This document shows, in pieces, positions 1-64,000 of a stretch of DNA of 64,000 bases; position 1 is the stretch's first letter, and every line of letters begins with the position of its first letter. This DNA is from Lamellibrachia satsuma. Taxonomy: Eukaryota > Annelida > Polychaeta > Sabellida > Siboglinidae. Under the pieces are notes generated by a model, which saw nothing but the letters and a program-made list of their open reading frames with translations, was not told the origin of the DNA and did not search any database. The stretch spans positions 8,666,536 to 8,730,535 of the forward strand of contig BSQZ01000018.1 in the NCBI GenBank assembly GCA_033239005.1. The letters run 5' to 3'. The translations under genes were made by a program, and so were the position numbers.

Positions 1-2
1 CT

Positions 3-130
3 TGACTTCATCTGACAGGGGTGGGCCGTGACTTCATCTGACAAGGGTGGGTTGTGACTTCATATGACAGGGGTGGGTTGTGACTTCATATGACGGGTGG
101 GCTGTGACTTCATCTGACAGGGGTGGGCTA
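3..130. repeat. 26-bp minisatellite, 5 copies
   Basis: Unit tgacttcatctgacaggggt plus gggctg, starting at 3, 29, 55, 81 and 105 (the fourth is 24 bp). The last unit pairs with the following tcagatgaagt (131-141) as a perfect 11-bp inverted repeat. Confidence 0.95.
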
Positions 131-140
131 TCAGATGAAG

Positions 141-236
141 TATATATATATAATCTGTATGTCTGACACATGATTTGTGTTTCTTTGTATTACAGAAGCT
201 TTGAAGGGTGATTGTGTTGGCAATAAGGCAACCCTT
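141..236 (+). mobile_element. (TA)n plus 80-bp module, copy 1
   Basis: A short TA tract leads into an 80-bp block (157-236) starting gtatgtctgacacatgattt and ending aataaggcaaccctt. It is identical to 5014-5093. Both copies have a TA tract on the left and a tandem array on the right, the arrays being unrelated. This looks like the conserved end of a small mobile element or a copied array flank; the family is not recognised. Confidence 0.5.
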
Positions 237-2795
237 GAGTGTACGTCGTGTACTGTTGTGTTGTGGTCAACCCTAGTGTCTTGAGTGTACGTCATGTACT
301 GTTGTGTTGTGGTCAACCCTAGTGTCTTGAGTGTACGTCATGTACTGTCATGTTGTGGTCAACCCTAGTGTCTTGAGTGTACGTCATGTACTGTTGTGCT
401 GTGGTCAACCCTAGTGTCTTGAGTGTACGTCATGTACTGTTGTGTTGTGGTCAACCCTAGTGTCTTGAGTGTACGTCGTGTACTGTTGTGTTGTGGTCAA
501 CCCTAGTGTCTTGAGTGTACGTCGTGTACTGTTGTGTTGTGGTCAACCCTAGTGTCTTGAGTGTACATCATGTACTGTTGTGCTGTGGTCAACCCTAGTG
601 TCTTGAGTGTACATCATGTACTGTTGTGCTGTGGTCAACCCTAGTGTCTTGAGTGTACGTCATGTACTGTTGTGTTGTGGTCAACCCTAGTGTCTTGAGT
701 GTACATCATGTACTGTTGTGTTGTGGTCAACCCTAGTGTCTTGAGTGTACGTCGTGTACTGTTGTGTTGTGGTCAACCCTAGTGTCTTGAGTGTACGTCA
801 TGTACTGTCATGTTGTGGTCAACCCTAGTGTCTTGAGTGTACGTCATGTACTGTCGTGCTGTGGTCAACCCTAGTGTCTTGAGTGTACGTCATGTACTGT
901 CGTGTTGTGGCCAACCCTAGTGTCTTGAGTGTACGTCATGTACTGTCGTGTTGTGGCCAACCCTAGTGTCTTGAGTGTACGTCATGTGCTGTTGTGTTGT
1001 AGCCAACCCTAGTGTCTTGAGTGTACGTCATGTGCTGTTGTGTTGTGGCCAACCCTAGTGTCTTGAGTGTACGTCATGTACTGTTGTGTTGTGGTCAACC
1101 CTAGTGTCTTGAGTGTACGTCATGTACTGTCATGTTGTGGTCAACCCTAGTGTCTTGAGTGTACGTCATGTACTGTCGTGTTGTGGCCAACCCTAGTGTC
1201 TTGAGTGTACGTCATGTACTGTCGTGTTGTGGCCAACCCTAGTGTCTTGAGTGTACGTCATGTACTGTCGTGTTGTGGCCAACCCTAGTGTCTTGAGTGT
1301 ACGTCATGTACTGTTGTGTTGTGGCCAACCCTAGTGTCTTGAGTGTACGTCATGTACTGTTGTGTTGTGGCCAACCCTAGTGTCTTGAGTGTACGTCATG
1401 TACTGTTGTGTTGTGGCCAACCCTAGTGTCTTGAGTGTACGTCATGTGCTGTTGTGTTGTGGCCAACCCTAGTGTCTTGAGTGTACATCATGTACTGTTG
1501 TGTTGTGGTCAACCCTAGTGTCTTGAGTGTACATCATGTACTGTTGTGTTGTGGCCAACCCTAGTGTCTTGAGTGTACATCATGTACTGTTGTGTTGTGG
1601 CCAACCCTAGTGTCTTGAGTGTACGTCATGTACTGTTGTGTTGTGGCCAACCCTAGTGTCTTGAGTGTACGTCATGTGCTGTTGTGTTGTGGCCAACCCT
1701 AGTGTCTTGAGTGTACGTCATGTACTGTTGTGTTGTGGCCAACCCTAGTGTCTTGAGTGTACGTCATGTACTGTCATGTTGTGGCCAACCCTAGTGTCTT
1801 GAGTGTACGTCATGTACTGTCATGTTGTGGCCAACCCTAGTGTCTTGAGTGTACATCATGTACTGTTGTGTTGTTGCCAACCCTAGTGTCTTGAGTGTAC
1901 ATCATGTACTGTCGTGTTGTGGTCAACCCTAGTGTCTTGAGTGTACATCATGTACTGTTGTGTTGTGGCCAACCCTAGTGTCTTGAGTGTACATCATGTA
2001 CTGTCGTGTTGTGGTCAACCCTAGTGTCTTGAGTGTACGTCATGTACTGTTGTGTTGTGGCCAACCCTAGTGTCTTGAGTGTACGTCATGTACTGTCGTG
2101 TTGTGGCCAACCCTAGTGTCTTGAGTGTACGTCATGTACTGTTGTGTTGTGGCCAACCCTAGTGTCTTGAGTGTACGTCATGTACTGTTGTGTTGTGGCC
2201 AACCCTAGTGTCTTGAGTGTACGTCATGTGCTGTTGTGTTGTGGCCAACCCTAGTGTCTTGAGTGTACATCATGTACTGTTGTGTTGTGGCCAACCCTAG
2301 TGTCTTGAGTGTACGTCATGTACTGTTGTGTTGTGGCCAACCCTAGTGTCTTGAGTGTACGTCATGTACTGTTGTGTTGTGGTCAACCCTAGTGTCTTGA
2401 GTGTACGTCATGTACTGTTGTGTTGTGGCCAACCCTAGTGTCTTGAGTGTACATCATGTACTGTTGTGTTGTGGCCAACCCTAGTGTCTTGAGTGTACGT
2501 CATGTACTGTTGTGTTGTGGCCAACCCTAGTGTCTTGAGTGTACATCATGTACTGTTGTGTTGTGGCCAACCCTAGTGTCTTGAGTGTACGTCATGTACT
2601 GTTGTGTTGTGGCCAACCCTAGTGTCTTGAGTGTACGTCAGTACTGTTGTGTTGTGGCCAACCCTAGTGTCTTGAGTGTACGTCTTGTGCTGTTGTGTTG
2701 TGGCCAACCCTAGTGTCTTGAGTGTACGTCATGTACTGTTGTGTTGTGGCCAACCCTAGTGTCTTGAGTGTACGTCTTATGCTGTTGTGTTGCAG
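237..2795. repeat. 46-bp minisatellite, about 55 copies, reaching the splice acceptor at 2795
   Basis: Unit gagtgtacgtcatgtactgt, tgtgttgtgg(t/c)caaccct, agtgtctt. Early copies mostly have tgtggtcaac, later ones tgtggccaac. The last, divergent unit (gtcttgagtgtacgtcttatgctgttgtgttgcag, in part) supplies the polypyrimidine/UG tract and AG of exon 2796-2857. Confidence 0.97.
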
Positions 2796-59661
<56,866 letters not shown>

Positions 59662-60914
59662 GTGGACGCTAGTGACCAGCCTGTTTCGCCACGATGAACA
59701 ATGGTCAGATAAACTGGATGGAGGATGTCGCTGACAGCAGCTGGTCAAAGTATTGGACATTGGATGACATTCTCTCGTCACCACTTAGTGGCTACGATTT
59801 GGACTTTGTAGCGACAGTTGATCGCTGAGGCGATAGACGGCCGTAGAGGTGTGTCGCCACAACTTACGACTGCTCGATACAGTTCCACTGCCAGCGGCAG
59901 CCACCGCGCGACATTGCAGCTCGTCAACAGATGTAAATAGAATATTTTCTAAGTGGCTCTGCAGGCTGCTGACATGTGGCTAGTTGTATGTTGATGTGTG
60001 CGCGTGTCCACAGTGTGCTGAGTTGATCTCATCGCATCAGCAACAGAATCGGCACACCGCCACACGGACTAATAAGGTGTGATGTTGTTTGAGCGGCGGT
60101 TATACGACGAGTCTCGCATTGGGAGATCACGTCAGGACATGTAACTGAGCAACTGTTGTCTCGTAGTGGTTGCGTTTACCGCAGTGTTGGGCTTATGAAG
60201 GTGGCTGTGGTGGACGTTGTGGCTGCCGGTTGATGTAGTGAGCACTCAAGACTTGACTCACACAGATAGTTTAGGACTAGCAGTAGAAAGCTCAAGACAG
60301 TGTCTAAACAGAGTGGCTGCAGGGTTCGACTCAAAAGCGTCACCGTTTCACGCCATTGATCCAAAGTTCGTCTGGCATGCATGTATCTACAGACACTGTC
60401 CCGTGTTCCTTGTGATCTGAATCACATTGTCTTGATTTCCACCAAGACGCTTTTCATGGAGGAACGTTTTCGTTGGCACTTTGTAACTTGGCATGATGCT
60501 AAGCACAACAATCTCTTGTTGACTGTGTCCAGATGGAAGACGTTGTATGTCTCTGGCTGGACGTTTGCAGCGTAGGCAATCTGCACAAATGAACTGTAAT
60601 TGGCATCGCTGTCTTGGTTGTGCGGTCACATTCACGGCTGTAGTTAATGTTAAGTTTGCATGACCACACCTTTGTCCATAGTTGATGTTTGTGTATACAT
60701 GTCCACGTGTCTGTTGGTCACTTGGAATATAGATCTGTTTGATGAGTAGATGGGCTCTGGTTCACAGCCGGCCCCAATCTTGTCAAACGTAGCTCGAACA
60801 ATGCTGATGTAATCACACGTACAGGTCACATAGCTGGAGTTAATGTTGATTGCGATCGCGCACACAAGGGTCGTATGCATAGCAGACATGACTGTTGCTG
60901 TGATCATAAATATA

Positions 60915-61080
60915 GGGATGTTCATGTGATCACATGCATAGGTTGGGATGATGTTCATGTGGTAACATGTTTAAGTTGGGGTTATGTTCATGTGATCACG
61001 TGCATAGGTTGAAGTTATGTTCATGTGGTCACATGCATAGCATAGTTTGAGGTTATGTTCACGTGGTCACACACATAGTT
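60915..61080. repeat. 33-bp degenerate repeat in the 3' UTR, about 5 copies
   Basis: Unit gttatgttcatgtgatcaca then tgcataggttgag. Confidence 0.85.
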
Positions 61081-62471
61081 GCACCAAACGATCCGAGGTT
61101 GTACATGTTTGCTTACTGTACAAGGCGACTTCGCTGTGAATCTTATACTAAACATAGCACATCATAGTTGCACTATATTTATTAAAATATTATAGAGATG
61201 ACTGTTATATGAAGATGTGTTTTCCAGCAGGAGAAATTTTGTATAACTATTTTTGGCAGACGAGTTCAAGAAGACTGCGTACAGTTCACCAAGTGGAAGT
61301 AATGGTTACGCGGACTTCGTAGGGTCTTTGTTTTAGTAACTTAATGCTCAAATGGTAATGATATGCACACTCGAAGGACCTGAATAGATACATAGCAGTC
61401 ACATACACGTATCCACAATCTCTTAGTTAGTGACTATGAAGCAGTACTTTTATTAGAGTTGTTGGTTACAGACTTGGCAGACGGCACTGTAAGAGGTTGT
61501 GTCGATGTGTTTTTGTTTGTTCTGGTTCAGATTTCTGCTTTATTGGCGTCTCAGTATGTCCTTTGAACTGGAAGCGAACCGTTTTGTTTGCCTCTCCCGA
61601 TGTTGTATGTTGGTTGGAATGCGTTGACATGAAATAGGTGATAAGATGAACTTTTGAGTGTTACAGAAATCAATGAAAGGTCACTTGAAATTTTCTAGTT
61701 TGTTTATTCCAATGTTTTATCATGATTTCTAAAACGCGTATGTCAGCTTCCCTCTGCTCAGACGTATCCCCCCGCTGAGTGGTGGCTAGAGCGATTTCCC
61801 TTGCGTGGGTAATCGTCTGTCGCTCATAAGTATTGTTTCTGTAATGGCTTTAATAACAACCATAACTTTAGTTCATAAATGTTGATGTGTTGATCTGAAG
61901 TACCTATGCTTGGTGGTACGTTATGGTACGTGAGGGTATGACTACATGCAGTCTCGTATCCTCATCTTGGATGCGTGTCTGTTGTAGTGATAGCAAACTC
62001 TAGATGATGTTTCATCTGTGGTTACCGAATGATCTCGGTACTGGCTGAATGATACAGTAATCTGACGATGCATTTCCAACAACGATTGACATAGTTTTTA
62101 GAAATCAAGTAGTGTCTTATGAGATGTAGAAAGTGAAACCACCGGGGTGATTTTAACAGAGTCGGATGCACCAGCTGACAAACGATTGGTCAGTCATGTA
62201 CTAACCGCTAATGCATTGTTAGGTAGCGAAGTAGACTTGGGATCGGGTGCATTTATCGTTACAGAATCTGTATATTTTAATAGCCGCTCTCCAGGTTTGC
62301 TTCCAGCGTATGAAATGATCGTAAATGTCTGTGTGTGGTCTTGATGTAGCATTCGCCAGTCGTGTGCTCCGTGCGTAGACGTAGTTACCAATGTCTTGAC
62401 AGCGTCTTCTGTCGTCGACTTCATCATCAGCATCGACTGCCAAACGGCAACAAAACTGTCTCTTGTACATA

Positions 62472-62496
62472 ACATTTATTTAGAGAAAATAAATGT
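62472..62496 (+). terminator. Poly(A) signal AATAAA inside a perfect 10-bp hairpin
   Basis: AATAAA occupies 62488-62493, followed by T-rich and TGT-rich sequence (tttttaag, ctatgttttttctgtgctgtc) like a downstream GU/U element. The hexamer lies in the right arm of a perfect inverted repeat: acatttattt at 62472-62481 and aaataaatgt at 62487-62496, with a 5-nt loop. The reverse strand also shows AATAAA, so it could serve both directions. Confidence 0.6.
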
Positions 62497-62583
62497 GCCA
62501 TTTTTAAGAACTTGTCTATGTTTTTTCTGTGCTGTCACTTCTTTAAGTTGAACGACAAAAGAATGTTGTATAAAAGATGATGT

Positions 62584-62726
62584 TACAGACTGTCAGGAAG
62601 TATAAAAGTACAGACTGTCAGGAAGTATAAAAGTACAGACTGTCAGGAAGTATAAAAGTACAGACTGTCAGGAAGTATAAAAGTACAGACTGTCAGGAAG
62701 TATAAAAGTACAGACTGTCAGGAAGT
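62584..62726. repeat. 25-bp repeat, about 5.7 copies
   Basis: Unit tacagactgtcaggaagtat plus aaaag, just past the poly(A) signal. Confidence 0.95.
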
Positions 62727-62744
62727 TTTGATGGTTTAAAAAAG

Positions 62745-63090
62745 TTGTAAACCCTCCACGTAGTTTGCTTGAACACTATTTTTGCAATAGCTTCTTTTGG
62801 TAAGTGTTTATCAATGATACTTTCAATTTCATTTTTTAGTTCCAACATTCAACTGTGGTGTTGTTCGCCAGCATGTTATTCCAATCTAGATTTACTAAGT
62901 GTTTTTTCATACATTTAACTTTGTGGAAGTTTTTCCTGTATATTTTTTATTTTACTTTCTAATTTTACGTTGATGTCAAAATACATTTGATTATGATCAC
63001 TGTTACTCAATGGTTCATGTGTTTTTACATTGTCCACTGATTCTTTTCGGTGATGAAAACTATATCTAATACATTCTCTCCCCTGATTAG
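62745..63090 (-). pseudogene. LINE endonuclease C-terminal fragment (CR1/Jockey type), minus strand
   Basis: On the minus strand 62970-63020 reads EPLSNSDHNQMYFDINVKLE. The SDH motif belongs to the APE-type endonuclease of non-LTR retrotransposons. Further on, LKNEIESIIDKHLPKEAIAK is the linker usually found between endonuclease and reverse transcriptase. Stops interrupt it; no reverse transcriptase follows. Confidence 0.65.
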
Positions 63091-63099
63091 TTCTAGCAC

Positions 63100-64000
63100 G
63101 TGTCTCACAAGATAGTTATTGTTGGTTGTTTACATGCTAAAGTTAAATACAAAGATAGCTCTGCTTCTGCCAAATTCCATGTGGTAGAGAAAGGTAGTAG
63201 TTTGCTGGGCAAGGGCTTAATCCAAACCCTTGATATTAACGTACAGGAGAAAACACTGTCGTGTTTTGCAACAAATACATATAATACTACTGTTGCAAGG
63301 AAAGTGCCAAATTCACCTGATTCGACAGGTAACGCTACATCAGCTGTGAGTAGTAGTAGGAATAAGGGTGTTCCCAGTCCTCATACTAAGTCTACTCGGT
63401 GCCCCCACAGATGAAATCAGAGTTTCCCAACTTGTTCTCTGATAAACTTGAAAAGTTGAAAGGGTTAACATTCGTTCTCATGTGAAGCCTGTTCAACAGA
63501 AGTAGCGCCGACTACCGTTCACGGTTCGCGATGCAGTTTCTGCGGAATTGAAACGTCTCGTAGAAGCGGGTGTCATAGAGCAAACCGACGCGTCGGAATG
63601 GATTTCACCCATCGTAGTAGCTTGGAAAAAGAGTGGTCAGATTCGTGTATGTGTGGATCTGAGAAAGCCGAATGAAGCTGTTATTGAAGACAAATTTCCA
63701 TTTTCTACGGTTGACGAAATGCTCAGTGAGATGCCTGGCGCTATACTCACTTTTCTAAACTGGATTTGAAATCGGAGTTCTACCAGCTTGAACTAGATCC
63801 AGAAAGCCAAGATCTTACAGCCTTCATAACGCATGAAGGAGTTTTTCGTTTTCGCACAGTTTGTTTCGGGTTATCGTCCGCGCCTTCGTGTTTCCAAAAA
63901 AATATGTCGATCATCCTAGCGGACATTCCAGGCGTCAAATGTTTCGTAATATTTGGTCGTGACAAGGCTTCTCACGATAAAACACTGTTCTCCGTACTTC
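63100..64000 (+). pseudogene. Ty3/gypsy-type retrotransposon pol remnant, truncated by window end
   Basis: 63100-63411 reads a retroviral-type protease C terminus (FHVVEKGSSLLGKGLIQTLD). The following stretch to 63769 has the reverse transcriptase start (VEAGVIEQTDASEWISPIVV, RVCVDLRKPNEA, FPFSTVDEMLSEMPGA). The rest continues in another frame from about 63751 (LDLKSEFYQLEL, FRFRTVCFGLSSAP). There are stops near 63484 and 63506, a frameshift near 63750, and the YxDD catalytic block expected after GVKC is absent. This is an inactive fragment of a chromovirus-like or Mag-like LTR element; no LTR lies in the window. Confidence 0.85.

Larger units (their letters stand above)
59662..62510 (+). other. 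TCF4: E-protein 3' UTR
   Basis: Follows the stop at 59661. There is no good splice site or sustained reading frame before a poly(A) signal at 62488. It contains Pumilio-type sites TGTAAATA (59932-59939) and TGTATATT (62269-62276) and a run of about five degenerate 33-bp repeats at 60915-61080. An earlier ATTAAA near 61182 could give a shorter form. Extent inferred from sequence only. Confidence 0.65.

Overview
This is a piece of an animal nuclear genome. It has GT-AG introns of up to 19.5 kb, a recognisable metazoan transcription-factor gene, degenerate CR1/Jockey-type LINEs, a Ty3/gypsy remnant, SINE- and MITE-like repeats, and an exceptional load of minisatellites. The repeat style fits a spiralian, perhaps a mollusc, but the sequence does not fix the phylum. 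There are no prokaryotic features.

The window is dominated by one plus-strand gene encoding the class I bHLH E protein (the Daughterless / TCF3-TCF4-TCF12 family). It enters from the left with its first exon(s) missing. I can place 16 constitutive or alternative coding exons from 2796 to 59661. Their phases join without a break and give 585 residues plus stop within the window. In order they encode: a linker, a KRRK nuclear-localisation mini-exon, Ser/Pro-rich sequence, the AD2 loop-helix activation domain (GDALGKALAS ... ERLDDAIHVLR), an acidic/charged linker, the bHLH domain and a short C-terminal tail. A 3' UTR of about 2.8 kb ends near a poly(A) signal at 62488.

Three places suggest isoform diversity. 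(1) The bHLH core is encoded by two tandem 146-nt exons, A at 55410-55555 and B at 56152-56297. They have identical phases, and both double inclusion and double skipping run into a stop within a few codons. This matches the vertebrate E12/E47 arrangement. (2) The AD2 helix is also encoded twice, at 51572-51631 and at the start of 52463-52648. (3) A 21-codon open segment at 35788-35850 has a good donor in the right phase and resembles the alternative first exon of vertebrate HEBAlt/TCF4-A. The intron between bHLH exons A and B carries three TGCATG motifs just after A and two GCATG motifs before B, a layout expected for an RBFOX-controlled switch. A pure (AC)445 tract follows exon B.

Layout: 1-2795 minisatellites ending at a splice acceptor; 2858-18454 first intron with about ten tandem arrays; 18455-20433 two exons, with LINE, SINE and MITE remnants between them; 20434-39923 large intron with arrays, a LINE 3' end and the candidate alternative first exon; 39924-54554 densely spaced exons; 54555-58455 the mutually exclusive bHLH exons; 58456-59661 tail; 59662-about 62500 3' UTR; 62584-64000 tandem repeat, minus-strand LINE endonuclease fragment and a broken Ty3/gypsy pol. 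Tandem repeats make up roughly a quarter of the window. Nearly all long open frames outside the exons are artefacts of these arrays.
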